DNA of 64,000 bases from Bog-473 sp963728845 (GCA_963728845.1 CAVSLS010000017.1:62001-126000); one strand, 5' to 3'. Numbered from the stretch's first letter, positions 37,902 through 47,061 are shown. Translations and numbers: made by a program. The notes: a model not told the origin generated them from the sequence alone.

Positions 37902-38216
37902 TTACCCCTCTTCCTGTAATTGTTCCACTCTCGCCCTGAACGAGTGCAGGGCGGTGCTCCAGAAGCGGTCGAGGTAGTCGCGCAGCCCCGCGATCCCGTC
38001 GGGATCGAGGCTGTAGATCCGGCGCGTCCCCACCTGCGCGTCGTGCACGAGGCCGGCGTCCTTGAGCACCTTGAGATGCTGGGACACGGCCGGGCGGCTG
38101 ACGGGCAGCCGTGCGGCGAGGTCGACGACCGCCGAGGGCCGCGCGCCGAGGTGTTCGAAGATGGCACGCCTGGTCGGGTCACCAAGCGTGCCGAGGGCCT
38201 GAGAGTTAGTTACCAC
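37902..38216 (-). CDS. ArsR family transcriptional repressor (module 1)
   Basis: 104 residues, a single winged-helix domain: ALGTLGDPTRRAIFEHLGARP, then the recognition helix VSRPAVSQHLKVLKDAGLV and the wing VGTRRIYSLDP. No Cys pair for metal sensing is visible, so the signal is probably not arsenic. The start is a GTG at 38216 inside an inverted repeat that is probably its own operator. It controls the SRPBCC gene behind it. Confidence 0.87.
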   Translation of the reverse strand: MVTNSQALGTLGDPTRRAIFEHLGARPSAVVDLAARLPVSRPAVSQHLKVLKDAGLVHDAQVGTRRIYSLDPDGIAGLRDYLDRFWSTALHSFRARVEQLQEEG

Positions 38217-38237
38217 TTACGGTAAGTATCTAACTAA
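38206..38237. promoter_or_regulatory. Inverted repeat at ArsR (module 1) start
   Basis: GTTAGTTA at 38206-38213 and its reverse complement TAACTAAC at 38230-38237 flank an inner ACTTACGGTAAGT region that is itself nearly palindromic. The repeat covers the ArsR start codon and promoter, as expected for autorepression. No binding data can be inferred beyond symmetry. Confidence 0.55.
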
Positions 38238-38329
38238 CCCATCTGGCGATGTCAAGCCTCAGGGAGGTGTGCTCATCGGTACGGCCCAGTGCTCGCCTTC
38301 GCCCGGGTCGCCCGCTCCCGGCGGACCAG

Positions 38330-38631
38330 TTACGGCAGCAGGCGATAGGAACCGACGGCGGTCGCGTCGGCCGGGGTGGGGCCCTCGGCCACCCGGTCGG
38401 CGATGCCGGCCTGGAACGCCGCGAACGAAACCGAGGTGGTCAGCGGGTTCAGGTCACCGTCGATGACAGCCAGGTGGAGGAAGCTCACACCGTCATCGAG
38501 GCGGAACGCCGCGTAGTGCAGGCCCTCGGGTTGCCCTCGGCGAGCTCTGCGAAGACCTCTCGAATCAGCCGGTCGTTCTCTTCGGCCCGGTCGGGCTTGG
38601 TCCGGTAACGGATCACCTTTGTGACTGGCAT
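38330..38631 (-). CDS. Small hypothetical protein (ABM-like), one frameshift
   Basis: The ATG at 38631 gives MPVTKVIRYRTKPDRAEEND and IREVFAELAEGNP. The second part, in another frame from about 38530, reads GLHYAAFRLDDGVSFLHLAV, then SVSFAAFQAGIADRVAEGPT and stops at 38330. Length 302 bases fits one indel. About 99 residues, with the strand pattern of a dimeric ferredoxin-like (antibiotic-biosynthesis-monooxygenase-like) fold. It sits just after the second ArsR module on the same strand. Confidence 0.6.
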
Positions 38632-38683
38632 GTTCACTCCTTGTCGGTGTGTCGTGGCACGGCCGGTCGCTGGCAGGCTCGGG

Positions 38684-39086
38684 TCAGACGGCGCGCATTC
38701 GGTTGTTGCGGGCGTCGTGGGTGACCTCGGCCAGGTCGAGCTCCTCCAGCAGCGGTGGCAGGTACATCCCGAAGCGCCCGCGGTAGCCGTTGCGCTGGCC
38801 GTACCAGCCCCCGAGCGGGATTGTCGGACGAGCGGCCCCATGCCTCCACGGTGCCGGCTGCCGCGGGCTTCTTCTCGTCGGCGGCGCCGAGCGGCACCCA
38901 GTCGCCCTGCAGGCGCAGCCAGGCGTGCAGGTCGCCGATCGCCCGCAGGTCGTAGGTGAGCTTGGTGGATCCCACCTGGCAGACCAGGACGGCGGCGCGG
39001 CCTCCTCGTCCTTGTACATCGTGTACTCAGAGCTCCCGGACGGCGTCTTGAGCACCCACGGGGTCGTCCTTGGTCCCGGCCGGCAT
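38684..39086 (-). CDS. DUF6855-like hypothetical protein, several frameshifts
   Basis: Fragments in order: MPAGTKDDP, then LKTPSGSSEYTMYKDEEA, then VGSTKLTYDLRAIGDLHAWL, QGDWVPLGAADEKKPAAAGT and VEAWGRSSDNP, and finally LGGWYGQRNGYRGRFGMYLP and a stop at 38684. The joined protein is about 134 residues. The NP.GGWYG..KG.RGRF ending recalls a small actinobacterial family of unknown function. Its ATG overlaps the stop of the SRPBCC gene (ATGA), so the two are coupled. Confidence 0.65.
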
Positions 39087-39538
39087 CAGGCGGCTCCCTT
39101 CATCACGGCTGCCTCGAAATGCGGGAGCAACGAGTCCCAGCCGGCGCGGTTCGCGGTCGCGCCACGTGTCCGCCGTGGCGCCCAACCGCTCCCAGCCGCG
39201 GTGCTCGATCTCGACGCGCGGTCCGCTCGCCGCCATCGTCGACGAAGTGGATGTCGACTTCGGTGGCCTCGGCGCGGTCGCGGCCCAGATGCCACAGGTA
39301 GACCAACCGGCGCGGTGGCTCCCACACCGTCACCTCGCCCCAGTCGTGGCGCTCGCCAGCCGACGTCCGCTCGTAGATTCGACCGCCCGGGCCGCACTCG
39401 AGGACGATCTCCTCCGGGCTGCCCGTCACGGTGTGCTCGGGCGGCCACCAGCGTCCCGATCCGAGAAGTCCACACGGTGAACGCGTGGTGCGGCGGGCAG
39501 TCGACGTCGAACGTGATGTGCAACGGCGAGACCATCAT
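39086..39538 (-). CDS. SRPBCC/AHSA1 domain protein (module 2), several frameshifts
   Basis: Parts in order: MMVSPLHITFDVDCPPHHAF and VWTSRIG; then SPEEIVLECGPGGRIYERTS, DWGEVTVWEPPRRLVYLWHL and VDIHFVD; then RVEIEHRGWERLGATADTWR; then NRAGWDSLLPHFEAAVMKGAA. In all about 150 residues, with the AHSA1 beta sheet and final helix. It overlaps ArsR upstream and the DUF6855-like gene downstream by four bases each, so three genes form a coupled unit. Confidence 0.75.
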   Translation of the reverse strand: MMVSPLHITFDVDCPPHHAFTVWTSRIGTLVAARAHRDGQPGGDRPRVRPGRSNLRADVGWRAPRLGRGDGVGATAPVGLPVASGPRPRRGHRSRHPLRRRWRRADRASRSSTAAGSGWAPRRTRGATANRAGWDSLLPHFEAAVMKGAA

Positions 39539-39861
39539 CGAGAACCCGGGTCACTGTTCTCGGCCAGCAACCGGAACCGGGTGGCGGCGTTGCCCCAGAC
39601 CCCCTCGAGGTACTCCTGGACCGCTCGCAAACCCTCGTCTCGGAGGTGGTAGTACCGGCGATTCCCCTGCGCCTCTTCGGCGACCATCCCGGCGTCCTTC
39701 AGGAGGCGCAAATGGCGGGACACGGCCGGGCGGCTGATCGGCAGCGCCGCCGCGATCTCGTGCACGGGCAGGTCACCGTCGCTCAGGAGGCGCAGGATCT
39801 CCCGCCGTGTGGGGTCGCCCAACGCGTCGAACGGATCCCCGGCGGTCTCAGAGGTGGGCAC
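39535..39861 (-). CDS. ArsR family transcriptional repressor (module 2)
   Basis: 108 residues from a GTG at 39861. The winged helix is DALGDPTRREILRLLSDGDLPV, with the recognition helix PISRPAVSRHLRLLKDAGMV and a Tyr-rich wing (GNRRYYHLRDEGL). No metal-binding Cys are seen. The end overlaps the SRPBCC gene by four bases (ATGA). About 65 bases upstream is a region with interrupted inverted repeats that could be its operator. Confidence 0.87.
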   Translation of the reverse strand: MPTSETAGDPFDALGDPTRREILRLLSDGDLPVHEIAAALPISRPAVSRHLRLLKDAGMVAEEAQGNRRYYHLRDEGLRAVQEYLEGVWGNAATRFRLLAENSDPGSR

Positions 39862-39927
39862 CGGTCCGGGACGCCCGCCGGAGACGGTCGGTCCTCATCC
39901 CGTCGCGCCGGCACCGGTCAGTAACAT

Positions 39928-39957
39928 GTTGGTTACGGTAACAGAAAAGTTACCAAC
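39928..39957. promoter_or_regulatory. Candidate operator upstream of ArsR (module 2)
   Basis: GTTGGT at 39928-39933 and ACCAAC at 39952-39957 form an inverted repeat with the inner sequence TTACGGTAAC, which is itself nearly symmetric. It lies 67 bases from the ArsR start codon and resembles in base content (GTTA/TAAC) the operator-like repeat at 38206. Confidence 0.4.
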
Positions 39958-40003
39958 CCGGCAAATGCCCTGGGGACCGCGGCCGGGCCGGTCGGGTCCT
40001 CGG

Positions 40004-40441
40004 CTACCCGTCGAACCAGCGGTAGCGGGTCCAGCCCCCCATGGGCCGGGCACCGAGGCGCTGGTAGAAGTCCATGGCCAGGGCGTTCCACTCGAGCACC
40101 TCCCACTCCAGGCGGCCCTCGGTCAGGCCGCGCAGGTGGGTGAGCAATGCAGCGCCGTAGCCCTTGCTGCGGTGCGCGGGCCGGACGTAGAGGTCCTCGA
40201 GCCAGATGCCGGTCCTGCCGAGGAAGGTGGAGAACGTCCGGTACCACAGCGCGTGAGCGGCCAGGCCGCCGTCGCCGTCCTCCACGACCGAGTCGTGTGC
40301 GATCGCGTCGGGCCCGAACAGGGCGCGGCCGAGATCGTCCTCGTCGATCACGACCTGGTCCGAGAGGTTCTCGAACTCTGCGAGCTCGCGGATCATGGCC
40401 ACGAGCTCGGGGACGTCCGCCTCGACCGCCGGGCGGATCAC
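40004..40441 (-). CDS. GNAT acetyltransferase (diamine acetyltransferase-like)
   Basis: About 145 residues from a GTG at 40441: VIRPAVEADVPELVAMIREL then AEFENLSDQVVIDEDDL, WYRTFSTFLGRTGIWLEDLYV then RPAHRSKGYGAALLTHLRGL, and LEWNALAMDFYQRLGARPM. The LEDLYVRP, SKGYG and NALAMDFYQRLG motifs are those of the spermidine/thialysine acetyltransferase branch. As read, the frame continues upstream into leuA; see leuA for why these are two genes. The GTG overlaps the corrected leuA stop (GTGA). Confidence 0.85.
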   Translation of the reverse strand: MIRPAVEADVPELVAMIRELAEFENLSDQVVIDEDDLGRALFGPDAIAHDSVVEDGDGGLAAHALWYRTFSTFLGRTGIWLEDLYVRPAHRSKGYGAALLTHLRGLTEGRLEWEVLEWNALAMDFYQRLGARPMGGWTRYRWFDG

Positions 40442-42166
40442 CCCGTGCGGGCCCTGTTCGCGGCCGACACCACCGCGCTCGAGCGACGCATCGAGGATGG
40501 AGGAGTCTCGTCCGACGCCCCACCATGTCGACCCGTCGGGCCCGGCACACTCCACGTATGCCACGGCCGAGGCGCCCGAGCCCTCCGTCAGCGCATGCTC
40601 GGAGTAGTCCTTCACCTCCAGCACAATACCGAGGTCGGCCTTCAAGGCGGCGACCAGCGCGTCGATCGGCCCGTTACCCTCCCCCCGCACGGTCCGGTGC
40701 TGACCATCCACGAGCAGCTGCGCCGTCACCGTCGTGTGCCCTCGGCCGGTCGCCACCTCGCTCGTCACGAGGCGCAGATCGGCGTCCTCGGGCAGGTAGA
40801 TCTCCTCGAAGACGTCACGCATCTGGCCCGAGCCGATCACGGTCCCGCTCGCCTCGGTGATGGCCTGCACCCGCTTGGAGAACTCGATCTGCAGCCGCCG
40901 CGGCAGGTCCAGGCCGTGGTCGGTGTCCATCACGTAGGCGACGCCGCCCTTACCGGACTGGCTGTTCACCTGAATGATCGCCTCATAGGTCCGCCCGGTG
41001 TGCTTGGGGTCGATGGGCAGGTAGGGCACCTCCCACTCGTCGTAGTCGTCACCGATGGCGGCCATGCCCTTCTTGATCGCATCCTGGTGCGAACCGGAGA
41101 AGGCCGTGTACACCAGGTCACCCGCGTAGGGGTGACGCGGATGGACCGGCATCCGAGTCGCGTACTCGGCCACGCGGCGCACCTTCTCGATGTCGCCGAA
41201 ATCTAGCGTCGGGTCGATGCCCTGGGAGAACAGGTTCATGGCCAGAGTCACGACGTCGACGTTGCCGGTGCGCTCGCCGTTCCCGAACAAGGTACCCTCG
41301 ACACGGTCGGCGCCGGCGAGCACCGCCAGCTCGGCGGCGGCGACGGCCGTGCCCCGGTCGTTGTGCGGGTGCAGGCTGAGCACGATGGAGTCGCGGTTCT
41401 TGACGGTACGGCCGAACCACTCGATCACGTCGGCGTACACGTTCGGGCTGTACATCTCCACGGTGGCGGGAAGGTTGAGGATCATCGGCCGCTCCGGCGA
41501 CGGCTCAATCACGTCCATCACCGCCTCGCAGATCTCGACGGCGAAGTCCGGCTCGGTCCCGGTGAAGCTCTCCGGCGAGTACTCGTAGCGGATGGCGGTC
41601 CCCTGGACCTGTGCCTCGTACTTCTTGCACAGCTCTGCGGCCTTCACGGCGATGTCGATGATCCCCGGCTTGTCGAGACCGAACACGACGCGCCGCTGCA
41701 GCTCGGACACCGAGTTGTAGAAGTGCACGACCGCTCGCGGCGCTCCGGCCAGGGACTCGAACGTCCGCTCAATCAGCTCCTGGCGGCATTGGACCAACAC
41801 CTGGATCTCGACGTCGTCGGGCACGAGCCCCTCGTCGATGATGAGCCGCTGGAAGTCGTAGTCGGTCTGGGAAGCCGAGGGAAACCCGACCTCGATCTCC
41901 TTGAAGCCGACGTCGACCAGCGTCTGGAAGAGCGCCAATTTGCGCTCGGAGTCCATGGGGTCGATGAGGGCCTGGTTCCCGTCCCGCAGGTCGACGCTGG
42001 CCCAGCGCGGCGCCCGCGTGAACCGGCGGTCGGGCCAGGTCCGGTCGGACAGCACCAGCGGCACGTGCGAGCCGTACTTGCCGAACGGCATGGGTGACGG
42101 GTCGCAGGGCAGGGCCAGGTGACCCCGCTCCACGTCGCCACCACTCCCCTTCTGTCCCTCAACCAT
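40438..42166 (-). CDS. leuA: 2-isopropylmalate synthase (frameshift near 3' end)
   Basis: About 575 residues; condenses acetyl-CoA and 2-ketoisovalerate, the first step of leucine synthesis, and is feedback inhibited by leucine. The barrel shows PRWASVDLRDGNQALIDPMD, KEIEVGFPSASQTDYDF, LHPHNDRGTAVAAAELAVL with metal-binding His, and EGTLFGNGERTGNVDVVTLA. The regulatory domain begins about residue 445. The frame as written runs into the next gene as SLERGGVGREQ; one extra base near 40476 makes the normal ending AVVSAANRARTG and a stop at 40438. ATG at 42166 has GAGGGA upstream and is used. Confidence 0.93.
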
Positions 42167-42233
42167 TGTCTTCCGTCCCTCTCATCTCTCTCTTTGGCCC
42201 ATCACTCTTCGGCTCAAACCGGTGCCGGCCCAA

Positions 42234-42293
42234 CAAAAAACCCCCTGGCCGTTTGGCGCAGGAGGTTGCGAGCGAACGCGATGTGGCGTTCGC
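42234..42293 (-). terminator. leuA attenuator: hairpin plus intrinsic terminator
   Basis: On the minus strand an 8-bp perfect hairpin (GCGAACGC 42286-42293 with GCGTTCGC 42272-42279) is followed by a 9-bp stem (42259-42267 with 42239-42247, one G-U pair) and a run of six T. The stop of the leader peptide lies three bases before the first hairpin. It ends 68 bases upstream of the leuA start. Confidence 0.85.
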
Positions 42294-42295
42294 CG

Positions 42296-42331
42296 TCAGG
42301 TAAGCAGCAGGTCGGAGGTCGTTGCCTTCAT
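42296..42331 (-). CDS. leuA leader peptide MKATTSDLLLT
   Basis: An 11-residue ORF with three consecutive Leu codons (CTG CTG CTT) just before its last residue, placed immediately upstream of the attenuator hairpins. The ribosome stalling on Leu codons when leucine is scarce should favour the antiterminated form. The ATG is nine bases after the -10 box, so the mRNA is probably leaderless. It lacks a Shine-Dalgarno. Confidence 0.85.
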   Translation of the reverse strand: MKATTSDLLLT

Positions 42332-42340
42332 GAGGCGGCA

Positions 42341-42369
42341 ATTGTCCCATCCGGCGGGTCCTGCGTCAA
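42341..42369 (-). promoter_or_regulatory. leuA leader promoter
   Basis: On the minus strand, TTGACG (42364-42369), a 17-base spacer and GACAAT (42341-42346). This is a good sigma-70/HrdB type promoter. The expected start of transcription falls within a few bases of the leader ATG. The -35 box overlaps the end of the VOC gene. Confidence 0.75.
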
Positions 42370-42725
42370 GGGCGCCGCAGCGGGGAGCCGAAGCGCAGGA
42401 GGTTGCCGTCGCCGTCCGTGTGCGCCGCCTCCCACACGCCGAAGCCAGGGTCGAACAGGTCGCTCGTCTCGCCGACGCCGGCCGCCATCCACTCCGCGTG
42501 CAGCGCGTCCGCATCGTCCACCGCGATGTAGGCCGCGCCCACCTGCCCGGACAGGGACGGCAGGTCCGGCGTGTGCCGGAAGTGGATCCGCACCTCGTCG
42601 CGCTCTGCCGTGCCGTAGCCGCCCGCATGCACCGCGACGACGAAACCCAGCGCCTCGTAGTGGGACTGCATCGCACCGAGGTCGGCGGTGGGGAAGATGG
42701 GTGCGATGCTGCGGAGGGTGGCCAT
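42366..42725 (-). CDS. VOC family (glyoxalase/bleomycin-resistance fold) protein
   Basis: 119 residues with two beta-alpha-beta-beta-beta modules: IAPIFPTADLGAMQSHYEALGF, VRIHFRHTPDLPSLSGQVGAAYIAVDDADALHAEW and WEAAHTDGDGNLLRFGSPL. The metal ligands are not all obvious. Similar single-domain proteins act in resistance or isomerase chemistry; the function is unknown. It reads toward leuA, and its stop overlaps the leuA promoter. Confidence 0.8.
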   Translation of the reverse strand: MATLRSIAPIFPTADLGAMQSHYEALGFVVAVHAGGYGTAERDEVRIHFRHTPDLPSLSGQVGAAYIAVDDADALHAEWMAAGVGETSDLFDPGFGVWEAAHTDGDGNLLRFGSPLRRP

Positions 42726-42750
42726 GGCCGGTCACGCTACCGTGGAGGAC

Positions 42751-42921
42751 ATGCGCCGCCTCCTCTGGACAGCGATCCGCGCCGCTCTCGTGATCGTCGT
42801 GCTGGCAGTCGTGCGCGAGGTGCTGCTCGACCGCGCACCGCGGCGCGCCCTGCACGGGAGCGAACCCGTCATCGGCAGCCTCGACACCTGGCCTGCGGTG
42901 CCGCGCAAACCCGGGACCTGA
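42751..42921 (+). CDS. Small single-pass membrane protein
   Basis: 56 residues from the ATG at 42751 (GGAGG two bases before). MRRLLWTAIRAALVIVVLAVV is one transmembrane helix, followed by REVLLDRAPRRALHGSEP then VIGSLDTWPAVPRKPGT. The short Arg/Pro tail after LDTWPAVP looks like a small family I have seen near serA-type genes in actinobacteria. No function is known. Confidence 0.6.
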   Translation: MRRLLWTAIRAALVIVVLAVVREVLLDRAPRRALHGSEPVIGSLDTWPAVPRKPGT

Positions 42922-42942
42922 CGGCCCGGAGCGCGCGGCGGC

Positions 42943-44516
42943 TCAGAGCGTCACGCGGTGGATGTCGAGGATCCCCTCGTCGCCACGCAACTGGTCCACC
43001 ACGACGTCCGGCGCCGAGGTGGTCGTCGAGATGACCATCATGGCAGTTGCCGTCTCCGGACTCGGCCCGACCGCCATGGACGAGATGGACACGCCGGCGG
43101 AACCGAGTGCGGTGCCGACGATCCCGATGACGCCGGGGCGGTCGTCGTTGCGCACGACGAGCATGTGGGTCGACGGCGGCACCTCCACGAGGTGCTCGTC
43201 GACGATCACGATGCGCGGCTCGGTGCGCAGGCCGACCGTGATCAGGGTGCCGCCGACGGAGTGCGCGCCCGAGCGGAGCGTGATCAGCGACTTGTAGTCG
43301 TGCGGAGGTCGCGGTCGAGGACTCGCGCACCTGCAGGCCGCGCTGGTGTGCCAGCTGCGGCGCGTTCACATAGGACACCGGCTCCTCCGTCGACCCGCCG
43401 AAGATCCCCTTCAGGACCGAGAGCGTCAGGATGCCCGTGCTCTCCCCCGCCAGCTCGCCCTGGAACTCGATGTCGATGGCGTCGGGCAGCCCGTCGTGCA
43501 GGCCGACGAAGAACTGTCCCAGCTGCTCGGCCAGGCCCATGAAGGTCCGCACGCTGTCGGAGACGTCCCTGGCGGCCACGTTCACGGCGTAGGGCACGAA
43601 GTCCCCGGCGAGGGCGAGGAGCACCTGCTCGGCGATGGTGACCCCGGCCTTGTCCTGGGCCTCCTCGGTGGATGCGCCGAGGTGCGGGGACACGACCACC
43701 TGGGGCAGCTCGAAGAGGGGCGACTCGGTGCAGGGCTCCTTGGCGAACACGTCGAGTCCGGCCCCGGCGACGATCCCGTCGCGAATGGCCTCGGCCAGCG
43801 CCTCCTCGTCGACGATGCCGCCGCGGGCGGTGTTGACGATGCGGATGCCCGGCTTGGCCTTGGCGAACAGGTCGCGCCCGAACAGCCCGATGGTCTCGGG
43901 GGTCTTGGGCGTGTGGATGGAGACGAAGTCCGCCTGCGCCACCAGCTCCTCGATGCTGACCAGTCGCACCCCCATGGCCCGGGCCCGCTCCTGGGAGACG
44001 AAGGGGTCGTAGCCGATGAGCTCCATGCCGAAGGCATGGGCGCGCTGCGCCACCAGTGAGCCGGCTCGGCCGAGGCCCACCACGCCCAGCACCTTGCCGT
44101 GCAGCTCGACGCCCTCCCACTTGGAGCGCTCCCATCGCCCCGCCACGAGTGCGGCGTGGGCCTGGGGGATGTTGCGAGCCTGCGCCAGCAGCAGCGCCAT
44201 GGCCTGCTCGGCGACGGAGAGGATGTTCGAGGTCGGGGCGTTGACCACCATGACGCCGCGGGCGGTGGCGGCGTCGACGTCGACGTTGTCGAGGCCGACG
44301 CCCGCCCGGCCCGACCACCTGGAGCGAGGTCCCGGCGGCGAGCACGTCGCTCGTGACCTGGGTGGCCGAGCGGATGATCAGCGCGTGGGCCCCGACGATC
44401 GCGTCGAGCAGCTGATCGGGGTCCAGCCCCTCCTGCACGTCGACGTCGTGCCCCGCGCCGGCCAGCAGGTCGAGCCCGCTCTGCGCGATCTTCTCCGTTA
44501 CCAGTACCCGTGCCAC
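42943..44516 (-). CDS. serA: D-3-phosphoglycerate dehydrogenase, two frameshifts
   Basis: About 525 residues. The first step of serine synthesis. MARVLVTEKIAQSGLDLLAG opens the substrate domain (ATG at 44516). The frame changes near 44300-44320; then NAPTSNILSVAEQAMALLLAQARNIP, the NAD motif VLGVVGLGRAGSLVAQRAHA, FVSIHTPKTPETIGLFG, NTARGGIVDEEALAEA with the catalytic region, and SPHLGASTEEAQDKAG with His. A second change near 43310 leads into the C-terminal ACT domain: VVRNDDRPGVIGIVGTALGS and the stop at 42943. The long form with an intervening domain is typical of actinobacteria. Confidence 0.92.
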
Positions 44517-44551
44517 CGCGGTGGTCTCCTTACTCCCCCGCCGACTGTGGG

Positions 44552-45793
44552 TCAGTCTTGCGCCTCGGCGAAGAGGGCGGCCAACCGGGAAACACCCTCG
44601 ACCATGTCGTGGTCGGCCATGGCGTAGGACATACGGAAGTAGCCCGGCGTGCCGAAGGCCTCACCCGGCACCACCGCCACCTTGGCCTCGTTGATGCAGA
44701 GCTCAGCCAGCTCCGCGCTCGTCGCCGGACGCTTTGCCCGGAGGGACTTCCCGAGCAGCCCCTTGACCGACGGGTAGGCGTAGAAGGCACCCTCGGGCTC
44801 CGCGCACACGATCCCGTCGATGTCGTTGAGCATCTTCACGATCGTCTGACGGCGGCGGTCGAAGGCGGCCCGCATGGAGGTCACATCCTCGAGGCCGCCG
44901 GCGACCGCGGCGAGCGCGGCCCGCTGCGCCACGTTGGACACGTTCGACGTCTCGTGGCTCTGGATGTTGGTGGCGGCGCTGATGGCGTCGGCCGGCCCGA
45001 TGAGCCATCCCACCCGCCACCCCGTCATGGCGTAGGTCTTGGCGACGCCGTTGGCCACCAGGCAGCGGTCGGCCAACTCGGGCACCAGCACCGGCATGGA
45101 GTGGTGCTCGGCGCCGCCGTAGACCAGATGCTCGTAGATCTCGTCGGTCAGCACCCAGATGCCCTTGTCCAGCGCCCACCGGCCGATGGCCTCTATCTCG
45201 TCGCGGGGGTAGACGGCCCCAGTCGGGTTGGACGGCGACACGAAGAGCAGGGCCTTGGTGTTGGGTGACCACGCCGCCTCGAGGTCCTCCACCGACGAGC
45301 GGAAGCCGGTCGTCTCGTCGGAGATGACGTAGACGGGCGTCCCGCCGGCCAGAGCGATCGACTCGGGGTAGGTCGTCCAATAGGGGGCGAGCACGATGAC
45401 CTCGTCGCCGGGGTCGCACAGGACGGCGAACGCGTTGGCGACGGCCTGCTTGCCGCCGTTGGTCACGAGCACCTGGCTCCCCGACACCTCGAGGCCGGAG
45501 TCGCGCCTGGTCTTGGCCGCGATCGCCTCCCGCAGCGCCGGGATCCCGGCGGTCGGCGTGTAGTGGTGGTTGGCCGGGTCACGGCAGGCGGCGACCGCCG
45601 CTTCGACGATGTGGGTGGGGGTCGGGAAGTCCGGCTCGCCGGCTCCGAAGCCGATGACGTGCTCCCCGGCCGCCTGCAGCGCCTTGGCCTTGGCATCGAC
45701 CGCCAGCGTGGCGGACGGCGCCACCGCCGCCGCGCGGCGCGAGATCCGGCGGAGCTCGGTCCGCGTGGAAGTGGGCGTCGTCACGGGTGCCAT
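44552..45793 (-). CDS. aspC: Aspartate aminotransferase family (class I, PLP)
   Basis: 413 residues from the ATG at 45793. Class I aminotransferase motifs are IGFGAGEPDFPTPTHIVEAA, TPTAGIPALREAIAAKT, VLVTNGGKQAVANAFAVL, SPSNPTGAVYPRDEI and the PLP Lys in VANGVAKTYAMTGWRVGWL, with EGAFYAYPSVKG and FRMSYAM near the end. Aspartate aminotransferase is the likely activity. It lies 36 bases upstream of serA and its start overlaps the start of serC on the other strand. Confidence 0.88.
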   Translation of the reverse strand: MAPVTTPTSTRTELRRISRRAAAVAPSATLAVDAKAKALQAAGEHVIGFGAGEPDFPTPTHIVEAAVAACRDPANHHYTPTAGIPALREAIAAKTRRDSGLEVSGSQVLVTNGGKQAVANAFAVLCDPGDEVIVLAPYWTTYPESIALAGGTPVYVISDETTGFRSSVEDLEAAWSPNTKALLFVSPSNPTGAVYPRDEIEAIGRWALDKGIWVLTDEIYEHLVYGGAEHHSMPVLVPELADRCLVANGVAKTYAMTGWRVGWLIGPADAISAATNIQSHETSNVSNVAQRAALAAVAGGLEDVTSMRAAFDRRRQTIVKMLNDIDGIVCAEPEGAFYAYPSVKGLLGKSLRAKRPATSAELAELCINEAKVAVVPGEAFGTPGYFRMSYAMADHDMVEGVSRLAALFAEAQD

Positions 45794-46950
45794 GATCTCA
45801 TACGTGCCAGCGACCCCCGACATCAGAATTCCTTCCGAACTCCTCCCTTCCGACGGCCGGTTCGGGTCCGGACCCTCGAAGGTGCGGCCGGAGCAGGTCG
45901 AGGCCCTGGCGAAGGTGGCCACGACCTATCTCGGCACCAACCACCGGCAGAAGACGGTCAAGTCCCAGGTGGGCCGGGTGCGTGACGGTTTCCGTCAGCT
46001 CTTCTCGCTGCCCGACGGGCACGAGGTCGTGCTCGGCAACGGGGGGACGACCTGCTTCTGGGACGCCGCGACGTTCGGCCTCATCGAGGAGCAGAGCCAG
46101 CATCTCAGTTTCGGCGAGTTCTCCTCGAAGTTCGCCGCCTGCGCCAAGGCGGCGCCGCACCTGAAGGACCCCCAGGTCATTGAGTCCGCGGTCGGCACCC
46201 ACCCGCTCCCGCAGGCGGACGCGTCGGTCGACCTCTACGCCCTCACCCACAACGAGACCTCGACCGGCGTCTCCATGGCGGTCCGGCGCCCGCAGGGTGC
46301 GGCGCTGCCCGCGGACGGCGGCGGACTGGTGGCGGTGGACGCGCACGTCGGGGGCCGGTGGACTGCGGGTCGACCGGTCCGAGTTCGACGTGTACTACCT
46401 CGCCCCCCAGAAGTGCTTCGCCGGCGACGGGGGGCTCTGGATCGCCCTCATGTCGCCCGCCGCGCTGGAACGGGTGGAGCAGATCGCCTCCTCGGGGCGG
46501 TGGATCCCCACCTTCCTCGACCTCAAGACGGCGGTCGACAACTCGGTGCAGGACCAGACCTACAACACGCCCGCGCTGGCGACGATCTTCTTGCTGGCGG
46601 AGCAGCTCGACTGGATGAACACCAACGGCGGGCTCGAGTGGACCGCGTCGCGCTGCGACCGCTCGGCCGAGATCCTCTACACCTGGGCGGAGCAGTCCGG
46701 CTTCGCCCGCCCCTTCGTCGAGAACCCGGCCGATCGCAGCCACGTCGTGGGCACCATCGACTTCGTCGACGCCGTCGACGCCGCGACCGTCGCCGCCGTG
46801 CTCCGCGCCAACGGCATCGTCGACACCGAGCCCTACCGCAAGCTGGGCCGCAACCAGCTGCGCATCGCGATGTTCCCGGCCATCGAGCCGGACGACGTGG
46901 CCTCCCTGTGCGGGTGCATCACCCACGTCGTCGGCGCGCTCGCGAACTGA
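45792..46950 (+). CDS. serC: Phosphoserine aminotransferase, one frameshift
   Basis: About 386 residues; second step of serine synthesis. RIPSELLPSDGRFGSGPSKV and the first domain run to about 46360, where the frame changes; the second part has SEFDVYYLAPQKCFAGDGGL with the PLP Lys (QKCF) and SGRWIPTFLDLKTAV. This is the actinobacterial long form. The start is unclear: ATG at 45792 or GTG at 45804. The ATG overlaps the ATG of aspC on the other strand, so the promoter of each would lie in the other gene. Confidence 0.88.
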
Positions 46951-47061
46951 AGAGGGACGAACCGCGGCGGGACGAACTCAGGACTGACGTACTCGCGGCC
47001 GGACCGGCCTGATCGTCCCCCCGAGACGGCGCACGTTCCCGTTGACGACAGCCCTGAAAAG

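Noticed and set aside
40004..42166. LeuA fused to a GNAT domain
   Set aside because: A one-base change near 40476 gives a normal leuA stop and a separate GNAT gene with a GTGA overlap.
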